Of a stretch of 14,942 bases of DNA, positions 1 through 8,299 are shown piece after piece. The DNA comes from Sulfurovum sp. (lineage in GTDB: Bacteria > Campylobacterota > Campylobacteria > Campylobacterales > Sulfurovaceae). Positions within the stretch are counted from its first letter, which is position 1, and every line of letters starts with the position of its first letter. Made by a program: the position numbers and the translations under genes. The DNA lies in NCBI GenBank assembly GCA_004377245.1, contig SOIK01000099.1, positions 1-14,942 on the forward strand. Reading direction: 5' to 3'. The notes under the pieces were generated by a model. The model searched no databases, had not been told where the DNA came from, and saw nothing but the letters and a program-made list of their open reading frames with translations.

Positions 1-37
1 GATCATGGATTATAGAAAAACCAAAGCTTAATCATAC

Positions 38-55
38 TGTGGGCTTCGGCTCACA
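38..55 (+). terminator. UUCG-loop hairpin, possible terminator of an upstream gene
   Basis: A 7-bp stem (one G-T pair) closes a TTCG tetraloop in the C(UUCG)G context that makes very stable RNA hairpins. It lies 7 bases after an in-frame TAA at 29-31 that could end a plus-strand gene starting outside the window. No T-run follows, so it is not a textbook intrinsic terminator, and the upstream gene is not proven. The rest of 1-85 shows nothing else I can support. Confidence 0.35.
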
Positions 56-88
56 ACTTATACACTTTCCTCTTAACACAAATTACCC

Positions 89-94
89 TATAAT
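89..94 (+). promoter_or_regulatory. Putative -10 box for dbpA
   Basis: A perfect TATAAT lies 51 bases before the dbpA start codon. No clear -35 is visible, which is usual for sigma-70 promoters in Campylobacterota. A Shine-Dalgarno-like TAGGAA follows at 132-137, about 8 bases before the ATG at 146. Transcription would begin near 101. Confidence 0.5.
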
Positions 95-145
95 ACAAAA
101 AATACTATCAAAAACACGCTACACATACATCTAGGAAATACTAAT

Positions 146-1507
146 ATGGCATCATTTAACACGATAACAAACATACCAGAAGCACTTTTAGAGACAATCG
201 ATACATTTAACTTTAGTAAAATGAGTGAGATACAAGACAAAGCTATCAACCCTATTCTTGAGGGTAAAGATATCTTGGCACAGTCTAAAACAGGTTCAGG
301 TAAAACATTAGCGTTTGGTATCCCTGCTATAATGCGTACAGATATGAGTGAAAATAAACCTCAAACCATTATCATTACTCCTACACGGGAGCTTGCAGAC
401 CAGATAGCTGTCGAACTTAGAAAAGTAGCAGCATACAAAGCCAATCTTAAAATACTTACTCTCTACGGAGGAGTGCCTCTACGAACACAAGCTACATCTT
501 TAGAGAAGGGTGCACATATACTCATAGGTACACCAGGTAGGCTGCAAGATCATCTAGCCAAAGGAACATTAGAGCTTCATAGCATCAAAACCCTTGTCTT
601 GGATGAAGCAGACAAAATGCTTGATATGGGTTTTTATGATGAGATAGTCAAAATAGGCTCTAACATGCCAAGAGCTAAGCAAACCCTACTTTTCTCAGCA
701 ACCTTCCCAGAGAAGATAGAAAAACTAGCCAAGGCACTTTTAAAACAACCACTTACAATCAAAGTAGATACGATTCAAGAGATCAATAAGATAGATGAAA
801 TCGTCTATGAAACTTCCGATAAGTTCAAAACACTCACTGCACTCATACAATCCTACAAACCAGAATCACTACTTGTTTTTTGTAACACAAAAGCTGAAGT
901 AACCTCACTTGCAGATACACTGCATAGGAGAGGACACTCTGTGATAGACTTACATGGTGACCTTGACCAAAGAGAACGTAATGAAGCCGTCTTAGCCTTT
1001 TCCAATGGTTCTAAAAGAATCCTTGTAGCCACAGATGTTGCTTCAAGAGGACTAGACATTAAAGATATAGAACTTGTCATTAACTATGATCTGCCATGGG
1101 ACAAGGAAGTTTACACACACCGTATAGGGCGGACAGGGCGGGCAGATGCCACAGGTACCGCTTTATCTTTATATGGACCTAAAGATAGTGCTAAATGCGC
1201 TTATATCACTTCACAGGCACGTACAGCAGATATGAAAGATCTACGAGTGGATGCTACGTTTAAAATGATCTCCTCCTATGATACACTCTGTATCAATGGT
1301 GGTAAAAAAACCAAACTTCGTGCTGGAGATATATTGGGTACTTTATGTAAAGAGATTGGTCTTGAGCCTAAAATGATAGGAAAAATAAACATTACTGACA
1401 CAAAGTCTTATGTAGCACTCCATCATACTGTTGTAGATAAAGTTTTTAAAGCCTTAAAAAATACAAAAATTAAGAAAAAGAAGTATGTAGCTTGGATATT
1501 GGATTAA
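146..1507 (+). CDS. dbpA: ATP-dependent RNA helicase DbpA (DEAD-box)
   Basis: This is a 453-aa DEAD-box RNA helicase. All core motifs are present: Q motif around residues 21-34, Walker A SKTGSGKT (47-54), PTREL (79-83), DEAD (153-156), SAT (184-186), ATDVASRGLD (295-304) and HRIGRTGR (325-332). Residues about 381-453 match the DbpA RNA-binding domain, which in Escherichia coli recognises hairpin 92 of 23S rRNA, so a role in large-subunit ribosome assembly is likely. The ATG at 146 has a TAGGAA ribosome site and its own -10 box. It is the only plus-strand gene in the window and converges on the minus-strand fatty-acid block. Length is normal and nothing is missing. The family call is firm; the 23S specificity rests on the C-terminal domain. 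Confidence 0.93.
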   Translation: MASFNTITNIPEALLETIDTFNFSKMSEIQDKAINPILEGKDILAQSKTGSGKTLAFGIPAIMRTDMSENKPQTIIITPTRELADQIAVELRKVAAYKANLKILTLYGGVPLRTQATSLEKGAHILIGTPGRLQDHLAKGTLELHSIKTLVLDEADKMLDMGFYDEIVKIGSNMPRAKQTLLFSATFPEKIEKLAKALLKQPLTIKVDTIQEINKIDEIVYETSDKFKTLTALIQSYKPESLLVFCNTKAEVTSLADTLHRRGHSVIDLHGDLDQRERNEAVLAFSNGSKRILVATDVASRGLDIKDIELVINYDLPWDKEVYTHRIGRTGRADATGTALSLYGPKDSAKCAYITSQARTADMKDLRVDATFKMISSYDTLCINGGKKTKLRAGDILGTLCKEIGLEPKMIGKINITDTKSYVALHHTVVDKVFKALKNTKIKKKKYVAWILD

Positions 1508-1559
1508 ATACTTAATCTTTTATAAGTCCAAAGTTAACTGCGCAAGCATGATATAGTGT

Positions 1560-1690
1560 CGTCATTCCCGACCCGATCAGGAATCTAGAGTTTAAAACCA
1601 AAGAGAATATCTAATTGCCACTACATATCAAATTCTGGATCCCCGGGTGCCCATCGGAAATGCCCTTGGGGTGCAAGCCCGAGGATGACG
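1560..1690. repeat. Palindromic dispersed-type repeat between convergent genes
   Basis: The element begins CGTCATTCCCGA and ends with the inverted counterpart GAGGATGACG, so the outer ends are inverted repeats (CGTCAT / ATGACG). Inner blocks GGAATCTAGAG (1580-1590) and TTCTGGATCC near 1633-1642 are also inverted counterparts. Each half can fold alone: TTCC...GGAA on the left, and GGATCCCCGGG...CCCGAGGAT on the right. It is locally GC-rich against an AT-rich background and holds no open frame of note. This resembles short palindromic repeats found in many copies in bacterial genomes. Copy number cannot be seen here. Confidence 0.6.
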
Positions 1691-1715
1691 CATAATAATG
1701 TAGTATATTAGGTAT

Positions 1716-2333
1716 TTACTGATCTTTCAGTATCTTTTTTCTACGTTTAACACGTATGATGTAAAAAAGTGTAATAAAGACGACTGAAATAAGTGCAATG
1801 AGTGTAGCATTTTGTAGATACTCATTTATAAGTTCTTCCTTTGAACCAAGCAGATAGCCTAAAGCCACTAAAACAATGACCCAAATACCCGCACCAAGTC
1901 CAGAGTAAAAAGAGAACTTAGCCACATTCATTCGTGCCAATCCTGCGGGTAGAGAGATGAGTTGACGAATACCGGGGATGAGTCTTCCATTAAATGTGGA
2001 GAGTTCTCCATGTTTTATAAAGAAATCTTCTAGTTTATCAAGTGTCTCTTCTTTAATAAAGAAGTATTTTCCATACTTTAAGATGAAAGCTCTTCCAAAG
2101 TGTACAGCTAAGTAGTAGTTAAAAAGTGCACCTGCAACAGACCCCAATATACCTATCAATACAACGATATAGATATTCATCTCACCTTTGAAAGCAAGGT
2201 ATCCTGCCGGTATCATAATAATTTCACTTGGAAAAGGGAAAAAAGTACTCTCAAGAAACATGAGAAGAAAAATACCCCCATAACCCATATCTCCGATGTA
2301 TTGAACGATTGTATTGGCTATTTCATGTATCAT
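1716..2333 (-). CDS. DedA-family (SNARE-associated/VTT domain) inner-membrane protein
   Basis: This 205-aa integral membrane protein belongs to the DedA family, whose bacterial members are linked to envelope homeostasis and undecaprenyl-phosphate or phospholipid recycling. The family signature appears at ESTFFPFPSE (28-37). The arginine-containing loop FNGRLIPGIRQ (114-124) follows, with R117, P120, G121 and R123. Hydrophobic segments lie at about 20-45, 53-75, 142-163 and 175-193, and the C-terminus is basic. It is the last gene of a leftward block, 26 bases after accA. No strong ribosome site precedes the ATG at 2333, so translation may depend on coupling. Family membership is clear; the transported lipid, if any, is unknown. 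Confidence 0.85.
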   Translation of the reverse strand: MIHEIANTIVQYIGDMGYGGIFLLMFLESTFFPFPSEIIMIPAGYLAFKGEMNIYIVVLIGILGSVAGALFNYYLAVHFGRAFILKYGKYFFIKEETLDKLEDFFIKHGELSTFNGRLIPGIRQLISLPAGLARMNVAKFSFYSGLGAGIWVIVLVALGYLLGSKEELINEYLQNATLIALISVVFITLFYIIRVKRRKKILKDQ

Positions 2334-2359
2334 AATATGAGGGAAAAGTACTGTAGGGC

Positions 2360-3295
2360 TTATTCGCTATAAGCGCCTACAGCTATGAGTCTTTTATAAC
2401 GCTGATCAAGCAGTTCATCAACTGAAAGTTCTTTAAGGGCTTTTACATTCTCCAAGAAATATATTTTAAGTACTTCAGCTGCAGTGTTTTTATCACGATG
2501 TGCCCCTATAAGTGGTTCGTCAAGTACATCATCAATGAGTTTATGCTCCAGCAGGTCACTTGGTGTGATCTTAAGTGCTTTGGTTGCTGCCTCTACTTTA
2601 CTAGGGTCATTCCATAAAATCGCGGAACATCCTTCTGGTGAGATAACTGCAAAAACTGAATAACGCATCATAGCAAGCTTATCTGCTACACCAATGGCAA
2701 GTGCTCCTCCTGAACCACCTTCTCCAATAACAATAGAGATAAGAGGTACTTTCACAGAGGCAAACTCAAAAAGGTTTTTAGCGATAGCCTCACTCTGTCC
2801 TCTCTCTTCTGCCCCAAGTCCAGGATATGCACCCGGAGTGTCTATGAGCATCAATACCGGGATGTCAAACTTCTCTGCCATACGCACAGCACGGAGTGCT
2901 TTTCTGTACCCTTCAGGGTTTGGCATACCAAAGTTTCTTTTGATCTTATTTTTAACACCACGCCCTTTTTGTTCACCAATAAGCATAGTCTTTTGACCAC
3001 CTATCCAACCGATATAACATAATATAGCAGGATCATCACGGAAAGCACGGTCTCCATGAATTTCATATGCATCATCCATAAGAAGTTTAATGTAGTCTAG
3101 AGAGTAAGGTCTGTCCGGGTGACGTGCAAGTTGTAACTTTTGGTAATCACTAAGTGAACCAAATGTTTTAGTCACCTCTTTTTCTAACTCTTTTTGATGT
3201 TTCTCTACAGCATCCAAATTTGCAATGGCATGTGCCGATACAATCTCTTCTTGTATCTTTTCAATTTTGTTTTCAAAATCTAAATAGGTTGCCAT
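2360..3295 (-). CDS. accA: Acetyl-CoA carboxylase carboxyltransferase subunit alpha
   Basis: AccA pairs with AccD to transfer the carboxyl group from biotin on AccB to acetyl-CoA, giving malonyl-CoA for fatty-acid synthesis in the cytosol. The 311-aa length is normal for the alpha subunit. An N-terminal helical region (about 1-75) is followed by the crotonase-fold carboxyltransferase domain with [17 protein letters not shown] (151-167) and the oxyanion-hole [10 protein letters not shown] (191-200). A ribosome site AAGGA (3303-3307) overlaps the stop of fabF, placing the ATG at 3295 about 7 bases downstream. It lies 10 bases after fabF, consistent with one transcript. accB, accC and accD are not in this window. 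Confidence 0.96.
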   Translation of the reverse strand: MATYLDFENKIEKIQEEIVSAHAIANLDAVEKHQKELEKEVTKTFGSLSDYQKLQLARHPDRPYSLDYIKLLMDDAYEIHGDRAFRDDPAILCYIGWIGGQKTMLIGEQKGRGVKNKIKRNFGMPNPEGYRKALRAVRMAEKFDIPVLMLIDTPGAYPGLGAEERGQSEAIAKNLFEFASVKVPLISIVIGEGGSGGALAIGVADKLAMMRYSVFAVISPEGCSAILWNDPSKVEAATKALKITPSDLLEHKLIDDVLDEPLIGAHRDKNTAAEVLKIYFLENVKALKELSVDELLDQRYKRLIAVGAYSE

Positions 3296-3305
3296 AACTT
3301 AATCC

Positions 3306-4523
3306 TTATACTTTCTTAAAGATAACTACACCGTTGGTACCACCAAAGCCAAATGAGTTACTCATAGCAACATTGATCTCTGCTTTTCTAGCCTTATTAG
3401 GGATATAGTCAAGATCACAATTCTCATCTGCTGTTGTATAGTTGATCGTTGGAGGCAAAACACCATCTCTCATCGCCATAAGACAAGTCACTGCCTCTAT
3501 AGCACCTGCTGCACCTAAACAGTGACCTACTTGTCCCTTAATAGAACTGACCGGTGGACAGTTCTCTTTACCACCAAAAAGCTCTTTAAGTGCAGCTGTC
3601 TCATTTTTATCATTTATAGGTGTAGAAGTACCATGTGCATTGATATAATCTATTTTTGGCTCACCTGCCATTTTGTATGCACCCTTCATCGCACGAAGTG
3701 GTCCATCCATTGTAGGTGTTGTAATATGACTTGCATCACCACTCTCACCAAAACCAATTAGTTCTCCATAAATAGTTGCACCTCTTGCTACAGCGTCATC
3801 ATAACTCTCTAACACTAAAGCACCTGCACCCTCACCCATAATAAAACCATCACGGTCTGCATCAAAAGGTCTTGAAGCTGTTTTTGGGTCATCATTTCTT
3901 GTAGAGAGTGCTTTCATCGCTGCAAATCCACCGATACCTGCTGGACAGATCGCTGACTCTGCACCGACCACCAACATTTTATCTGCCGTACCAACTATAA
4001 TACTTTTTGCTGCTTCACCAATAGCATGTGTTCCTGCGGCACATGCTGTTACTGATGATAAGTTAGGTCCTTTGAGTCCTTGATAGATAGAGATAAATCC
4101 GCCAAGCATATTTACCAATGAAGAGGGGATGAAGAAAGGAGAAATTCTTCTTGGTCCTCTAAGTTCACATACCACTGAATTTTTCTCAATATTTGGCAGT
4201 CCACCTATCCCTGAAGCAGATGCTACACCAAATCTTTCCATATCAACATCATCACCAAACTTTGCATCTTCCATTGCTTCAGCTGCAGCTTTGAGTCCAA
4301 GTTGTATAAATCTATCTGCTTTTTTTGTCTCTTTAGCATCCATCACAGAAAGTGGATCAAAATCCATGATCTCACCTGCAATTTTTGCTGAGTGTTTCTC
4401 TACATCAAATGATTCGATCACTTTAATACCACATTTTCCTTCGATAATCGCAGAAAATGCACTTTCTTTGTCAAGTCCTACAGAATTTATCATCCCTAAG
4501 CCTGTCACTACTATTCTTTTCAC
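3306..4523 (-). CDS. fabF: 3-oxoacyl-[acyl-carrier-protein] synthase II (KAS II)
   Basis: FabF condenses malonyl-ACP with acyl-ACP in fatty-acid elongation. The 405-aa protein has the thiolase-fold catalytic triad of the condensing enzymes: Cys161 in VTACAAGTHA, His297 in NAHGTSTP and His334 in GHCLGAAGA. The glycine-rich end NSFGFGGTNG is also present. The start is GTG at 4523, supported by AGGAG 5-6 bases upstream; the first in-frame ATG encodes residue 11, inside the first conserved strand. It follows acpP after 99 bases that contain two hairpins. Having both acpP and accA as neighbours supports the assignment. A FabB assignment is less likely, because FabF is the form normally found beside acpP. 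Confidence 0.96.
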   Translation of the reverse strand: MKRIVVTGLGMINSVGLDKESAFSAIIEGKCGIKVIESFDVEKHSAKIAGEIMDFDPLSVMDAKETKKADRFIQLGLKAAAEAMEDAKFGDDVDMERFGVASASGIGGLPNIEKNSVVCELRGPRRISPFFIPSSLVNMLGGFISIYQGLKGPNLSSVTACAAGTHAIGEAAKSIIVGTADKMLVVGAESAICPAGIGGFAAMKALSTRNDDPKTASRPFDADRDGFIMGEGAGALVLESYDDAVARGATIYGELIGFGESGDASHITTPTMDGPLRAMKGAYKMAGEPKIDYINAHGTSTPINDKNETAALKELFGGKENCPPVSSIKGQVGHCLGAAGAIEAVTCLMAMRDGVLPPTINYTTADENCDLDYIPNKARKAEINVAMSNSFGFGGTNGVVIFKKV

Positions 4524-4548
4524 TGACTCTCCTATCTATTTACTTTAG

Positions 4549-4592
4549 TAAGATATATATCAAAATTTCAAAAAATACTGATATATATCTTA
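4549..4592 (-). promoter_or_regulatory. Long AT-rich stem-loop in the acpP-fabF spacer
   Basis: Perfect 14-bp arms TAAGATATATATCA (4549-4562) and TGATATATATCTTA (4579-4592) flank a 16-base loop. The loop holds a T-run when read on the minus strand, but no T-run follows the stem, so this is not a standard terminator. It may stabilise the 3' end of a short acpP transcript or attenuate read-through into fabF. Confidence 0.55.
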
Positions 4593-4617
4593 TCAAATTC
4601 CCCAAAGGGAACTTGAT
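4592..4617 (-). promoter_or_regulatory. Hairpin immediately after acpP
   Basis: An 11-bp stem (arms ATCAA/TTGAT and TTCCC/GGGAA around one G-T wobble) with a 4-base loop starts 5 bases after the acpP stop codon. It abuts the AT-rich stem-loop at 4549-4592, so two stems are stacked in the spacer. The likely role is partial termination or protection of abundant acpP mRNA. Confidence 0.55.
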
Positions 4618-4622
4618 TCAAA

Positions 4623-4850
4623 TTATACGTTTTCGATGAATTTGATTGCATCAGATACCGTTGCGATAGCTTCTGCTTGATCATCAGGAATTTCGATATC
4701 GAATTTCTCTTCAAGAGCCATTACCAACTCAACAACATCAAGACTATCAGCCCCAAGATCCTCTACGAATTTAGACTCTTCTTTTACCTCGTCTGGGCTC
4801 ACGTTTAGTTGTTCTACAACTACTTCTTTTACATCATCAAATAATGCCAT
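4623..4850 (-). CDS. acpP: Acyl carrier protein
   Basis: This 75-aa acidic protein carries the growing fatty-acyl chain on a 4'-phosphopantetheine arm. The attachment site is Ser36 in the [11 protein letters not shown] motif, and the following acidic helix II is typical of the surface that docks FabF and other partners. Length is normal. The ATG at 4850 follows a strong ribosome site AAGGAG 7 bases upstream, as expected for a highly expressed protein. It heads the leftward block acpP-fabF-accA-dedA and probably has its own promoter upstream. Confidence 0.97.
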   Translation of the reverse strand: MALFDDVKEVVVEQLNVSPDEVKEESKFVEDLGADSLDVVELVMALEEKFDIEIPDDQAEAIATVSDAIKFIENV

Positions 4851-4885
4851 TGACTACTCCTTAATTAAGTTAAAAATACATAGCA

Positions 4886-4891
4886 AGTATA
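4886..4891 (-). promoter_or_regulatory. Putative -10 box for acpP
   Basis: Read on the minus strand, TATACT lies 35 bases before the acpP ATG, preceded by T-rich DNA (4893-4910) as is common for Campylobacterota sigma-70 promoters. No clear -35 is visible. The placement would free acpP from the nos-type genes upstream. Confidence 0.4.
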
Positions 4892-4922
4892 GCAAAAAAA
4901 TGATAAAAAACGTATACATTTA

Positions 4923-4963
4923 CACAAATACCTGCTTGTTAAGTAGCAAATCGTATTTTTGTG
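4923..4963 (-). terminator. Weak bulged stem-loop after the last NosL-like gene
   Basis: CACAAATAC (4923-4931) pairs with GTATTTTTGTG (4953-4963) with a 2-base bulge, and inner TGCT/AGCA extends the stem. It starts 18 bases after the stop of the gene at 4982-5485. A T-run appears on the minus strand only about 15 bases later, so terminator function is uncertain. Confidence 0.3.
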
Positions 4964-4981
4964 AAATAAATGTGAAGTGAA

Positions 4982-5485
4982 TTATTCTCCTAAAAGTTTC
5001 TTTTTTATAAAAGGGTCATGTAAATGTTTTCCCTGAAGCATCAACAACTTCATCTCTTCATAAGAGACAAGTCCCTCTTTGTGCTTTTCAACTGCAGCAA
5101 AACCGTATCCCATAGGCGAAGGTGCTATGCGAGAATACCATGCCTTTGTTGCATCGATCCACTGATGTGTATCGAGTGTTTGAGTCAATATGATCTGCAT
5201 ATCTGGAGAGTGGTTTTCAAGCCAAAGTACCACACAGCCGATATCATCATAAAAATAAGTATCTCCCTCTTTGGTGATAAGCTGTGCAGCATAATCAAGT
5301 TCTTCTACATCCATATTACACTCTGAACATTGATACTCTTTGGATTTAATAGGGATAGCTTGATGTGCCGTATTACCCTTATATACATACCTTGCTCCCT
5401 CTTCACTTCCTAAAGAGAGTAAAAGTATCACGATCACTGCAACCACGATGGCAAAAGTTAAAAGATTCATTAGGATTTTTTTCAC
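4982..5485 (-). CDS. Membrane-anchored NosL-family protein
   Basis: This is a 167-aa protein with an uncleaved N-terminal helix (about 7-25) and a periplasmic NosL-type domain. NosL proteins are periplasmic Cu(I) chaperones for nitrous oxide reductase. The metal motif is C53-SE-C56-N-M58, followed by YDDIGCVVLW (79-88, Cys84) and WIDATKAWY with PMGYGF. These same blocks occur in the lipoprotein NosL at 12144-12611, so the two are paralogues; this copy uses a membrane helix in place of a lipid anchor. The start is GTG at 5485, overlapping the upstream TGA stop as GTGA, with GGAG about 7 bases upstream. It is the last gene of the nos-associated run. Copper binding is inferred from family and motif. 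Confidence 0.82.
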   Translation of the reverse strand: MKKILMNLLTFAIVVAVIVILLLSLGSEEGARYVYKGNTAHQAIPIKSKEYQCSECNMDVEELDYAAQLITKEGDTYFYDDIGCVVLWLENHSPDMQIILTQTLDTHQWIDATKAWYSRIAPSPMGYGFAAVEKHKEGLVSYEEMKLLMLQGKHLHDPFIKKKLLGE

Positions 5486-6450
5486 AACAACACTCCATTT
5501 TTAAAATAATAGACACCTACATAAGCACTACACAGTAAAACAAACAAACTTAATAATAGTAACGAAATTCTCTTTAGACTCTTTGAAGGTTGCTTGAAAA
5601 ACCCTTGCATCACTGCAGCATCTATAGTTAAGAACACTCCTAACAGTAGTAGCCCCCACAACAGATAACCTACATAGTAATAGTGATCTTGCAGCATACA
5701 AAAAGGACATTGATGTGTCGGTAACTCATAAATGTATGTACCAAAAAAATAGACTACCGCATAATAGGCAATAACACCAAACAATAAACTCGCGATGATA
5801 CTCATAACAGCAAGGTCAGAGAGTATCGTTAAAACTATCAATGCAAAGAGTAGATAAAAGAGTATTAAGAGTTTAGGGATATCCAAACCAAATGGAAGCC
5901 CATTGGCTCCACCTGTCTGACCAAATATCACTGAACAACAACTCACAGGATTCGTTGTTTCTATATGCGTAAAGTAGAGTATATCCAGTAGAAACTCACC
6001 ACTCAAAAGAAGAAAAATAATGATAAAAAACCATGATTTTAGTTTCAAGTAGGGATAACTTTTTGCTTTAAGATCTATGCTATTCATACTCAACCATAAA
6101 CCACTCAAAAAGAGAATGATTATTTTGAGTGACAAAAGAGGATTGCCATACTCATTTGCCTTGATCACACCTGCCCCACACATTGCCCCAGGAATAAGAT
6201 TCGAGAGATTGTCTATGGTGTAAACAAAGTAAGGAAGTAAAACCACTTTAAGCAACATCACAAAAAAGATGATGGTCATGACAAGATAAGAACGATTTTC
6301 CAGTCTGAACTGCTCTGTGGTAAAAGCATCAAAGTTCCATCTTTTCAACAATCCAAGTGTAGAGATAAAAGCTATCAAAAGTAGCAAATAAAGTACAGTC
6401 TCGGAAAGTAAATAGACGATGACTTCATTGCTTAACAATACCTCATTCAT
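5482..6450 (-). CDS. Eight-helix membrane protein with CPFC motif, unknown function
   Basis: I do not recognise this 322-aa protein. It has about eight hydrophobic helices (roughly 10-33, 56-77, 105-122, 138-160, 190-210, 213-236, 256-282 and 293-316). Conserved-looking cysteines lie near helix ends: Cys91 in PGAMCGAG, Cys171-Cys172 in NPVSCCSV and Cys248/Cys251 in HQCPFCMLQ. The CxxC after a helix, plus separate outer cysteines, recalls DsbB/VKOR-type thiol oxidoreductases or a copper-handling membrane protein, but neither family is shown. The start overlaps the ATPase stop (ATGA), and its own stop overlaps the next NosL-like gene (GTGA), so it is translationally coupled on both sides. A role in thiol redox or copper passage for the NosL-like proteins is inference. 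Confidence 0.75.
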   Translation of the reverse strand: MNEVLLSNEVIVYLLSETVLYLLLLIAFISTLGLLKRWNFDAFTTEQFRLENRSYLVMTIIFFVMLLKVVLLPYFVYTIDNLSNLIPGAMCGAGVIKANEYGNPLLSLKIIILFLSGLWLSMNSIDLKAKSYPYLKLKSWFFIIIFLLLSGEFLLDILYFTHIETTNPVSCCSVIFGQTGGANGLPFGLDIPKLLILFYLLFALIVLTILSDLAVMSIIASLLFGVIAYYAVVYFFGTYIYELPTHQCPFCMLQDHYYYVGYLLWGLLLLGVFLTIDAAVMQGFFKQPSKSLKRISLLLLSLFVLLCSAYVGVYYFKNGVLL

Positions 6451-7124
6451 TTTTTCACTATACTCCCATCCTCCATGTGCACGAGCTTACTTGCAAAAAG
6501 AAGTGTCTCAAAGAGTGGGTCGTGGGTTGCAACAATGATGGTTTTTCCCATCTGATGAAGTGATTGGAGTATCTCTATAAACTTAAGTGAATTTTCTCTA
6601 TCAAGATTGGCTGTAGGTTCATCACAGATAATGAGCTCAGGCTCATGTACCAAAGCTCTGGCAATGGCACAGCGCTGTTTTTCCCCACCGGAAAGTTCTT
6701 TTACTGATTGTGATGCCTTATGTGAAATAGCCGCCATTTCCATGCTCTTTGCTGCCATCTGTTTGATAGTTATAATGTCAAGTCCAGAGTTAATAAGTGG
6801 TGCAATGACATTCTCTTCAACACTCAATGATTCCAGAAGATTAAAGTGCTGGAAGATAAACCCTATGCTTTTCGCACGATAGGCTGAAGCATGTAGATCA
6901 GGAAGCTTGGAGATAAGTTCTCCCCCTACAACTATCTTCCCACTACTGGGTTTATCGAGTGCAGCTATAAGTGACAACAGTGTTGATTTTCCACTGCCGC
7001 TTACGCCACTCAAAATGATTGTTTCTCCTTTAGCTACCTCTAGATCAATCGATTTGAGTGCTTCAAAAGCTTGAGCTGTTCCCTCGTTAAATATCTTATT
7101 GATACCTTCTATACGAATCATCAT
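6447..7124 (-). CDS. LolD/MacB-type ABC transporter ATPase
   Basis: This is the nucleotide-binding subunit of an ABC transporter, 225 aa from the chosen start. It has Walker A GVSGSGKST (40-48), Q-loop Gln92, signature LSGGEKQR (144-151), Walker B LIICDE (164-169) and the switch His201. Sequence style and size match the LolD/MacB/FtsE class, which works with FtsX-fold permeases. The upstream in-frame ATG at 7163 would add 13 residues lying wholly within the permease gene. The ATG at 7124 overlaps the permease TGA as ATGA and has AGAGG upstream, so it is preferred. It pairs with the permease at 7121-8299. The substrate is unknown; the NosL-like neighbours suggest copper or envelope-protein work. 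Confidence 0.9.
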   Translation of the reverse strand: MMIRIEGINKIFNEGTAQAFEALKSIDLEVAKGETIILSGVSGSGKSTLLSLIAALDKPSSGKIVVGGELISKLPDLHASAYRAKSIGFIFQHFNLLESLSVEENVIAPLINSGLDIITIKQMAAKSMEMAAISHKASQSVKELSGGEKQRCAIARALVHEPELIICDEPTANLDRENSLKFIEILQSLHQMGKTIIVATHDPLFETLLFASKLVHMEDGSIVKK

Positions 7125-8299
7125 AGCATTGCCTCTTTTGGTGGAGTCACCGCTATCTTCCACGCGGGTATGAGTACTGCTGCAAGAAATGGGATGGCAT
7201 AAAAAAGGAAAATAGACCCCAATAACCCAAACTCCAAGACAGGAACAAACTCAACATGATTAGGCAAGTTTGCACCTCCTAAAAATATCTGACTTAAGAG
7301 TGGTGCATTCAAGACAAATACATACAGATAAGCAAACACCACGCCCAATACAAAACTTATAAGCACAACCACTACCGTTTCATAAAATTTTAATTTCAAA
7401 ATATCTTTGATACTCCAGCCTACTGCACGAAGTATGCCTATCTCTTTTCTCTCTGTGGAATAAACCATAGAGTAACGTTGATAGAGGATAAGCATAAAGG
7501 TTACCATAGCCACAAGATAGAGTATCAAAAAGAGCCCACCTTTATAATTATAAAGGTTCTCATACGCTTTTTTGATCTCTCTCTTTTCTACAACACGCAC
7601 ATCATAAAAAAGAAGATGCAGCTTGCTGATAATGTTATCCCATTCAGCATCATTGGGAACATTAAACGTAATATCTGTGACTTCATCCTCTCCTAATCCA
7701 AATATTTCTCTGGCTAGCTCTATAGACATAATGATCATATCATTGGCTATGAGATTGGTCTGAGAGGGAAGTGTTTGATGTATCTTTACTTTCTTGAAAC
7801 TTCCTTCTGGGGTTTTAAATGAAAAATGCTCTTTATAATAGTGTTCCGATAGAAACGATTTTACACCTTCACCTACAAGCATACTATCAGTAGATAAAAA
7901 GCTTTTAAGATCCAACCCTTTTACAAGGGATTGAAGTTCTTTACTGCTTTGCTCATCAAAAAAATCTACACCTACCACTAAAAAAGATTTTTCACGAGGC
8001 GTAAAGAAATATCTGCCGTAAACACGAGGGGCTACCTGTGAAACACCATTGATCTCCAATACTTTATCCAGCCAATCACTAGGTGTATTAATAGTCTTCC
8101 CTGCTTGTACTCTACTTACTGTGAAATCTGCTTGACTCTCCAATGTACCCAAAAGCGTATTTTGAAGTGAAGAAGAGATAAAAAGTACGGAACTCAAAAG
8201 AAATATGATAATCACAGAGATCAACACAACGCCAATATGTTTACCTTTTTGTTTAAAAAGCAGTAAAGTTAAAAAGTACAAAAAAGCATTATTTTGCAT
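7121..8299 (-). CDS. FtsX/MacB-fold ABC transporter permease
   Basis: This 392-aa permease has the MacB/LolC layout: one N-terminal helix (about 22-42), a large periplasmic domain (about 43-250), then three C-terminal helices (about 255-274, 308-330 and 355-378). The cytoplasmic loop ERKEIGILRAVGWS (283-296) is the typical FtsX-fold coupling segment, and PAWKIAVTPPKEAML ends the protein. Such permeases usually do mechanotransmission on periplasmic proteins or lipoproteins instead of channelling ions. It overlaps the 84-aa gene by 11 bases and the ATPase by 4. It is unlike the six-helix NosY permease, so the window holds two ABC systems of different class. Substrate unknown. Confidence 0.88.
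   Translation of the reverse strand: MQNNAFLYFLTLLLFKQKGKHIGVVLISVIIIFLLSSVLFISSSLQNTLLGTLESQADFTVSRVQAGKTINTPSDWLDKVLEINGVSQVAPRVYGRYFFTPREKSFLVVGVDFFDEQSSKELQSLVKGLDLKSFLSTDSMLVGEGVKSFLSEHYYKEHFSFKTPEGSFKKVKIHQTLPSQTNLIANDMIIMSIELAREIFGLGEDEVTDITFNVPNDAEWDNIISKLHLLFYDVRVVEKREIKKAYENLYNYKGGLFLILYLVAMVTFMLILYQRYSMVYSTERKEIGILRAVGWSIKDILKLKFYETVVVVLISFVLGVVFAYLYVFVLNAPLLSQIFLGGANLPNHVEFVPVLEFGLLGSIFLFYAIPFLAAVLIPAWKIAVTPPKEAML

Noticed and set aside
3..134. Open plus-strand frame before dbpA
   Set aside because: It has no start in the window and no recognisable sequence. It crosses the UUCG hairpin and the TATAAT, so it is most likely non-coding leader.
853..1080. 75-codon minus-strand open frame inside dbpA
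   Set aside because: It lies opposite conserved helicase motifs and shows no family features.
4129..4548. 139-codon plus-strand open frame opposite fabF
   Set aside because: It is antisense to a strongly conserved gene, has no domain, and its composition reflects the opposite strand of fabF.
7125..7163. Extended ATPase start at the ATG at 7163
   Set aside because: The added 13 residues lie wholly inside the permease gene and match no family N-terminus. The ATG at 7124 has an ATGA overlap and a ribosome site.
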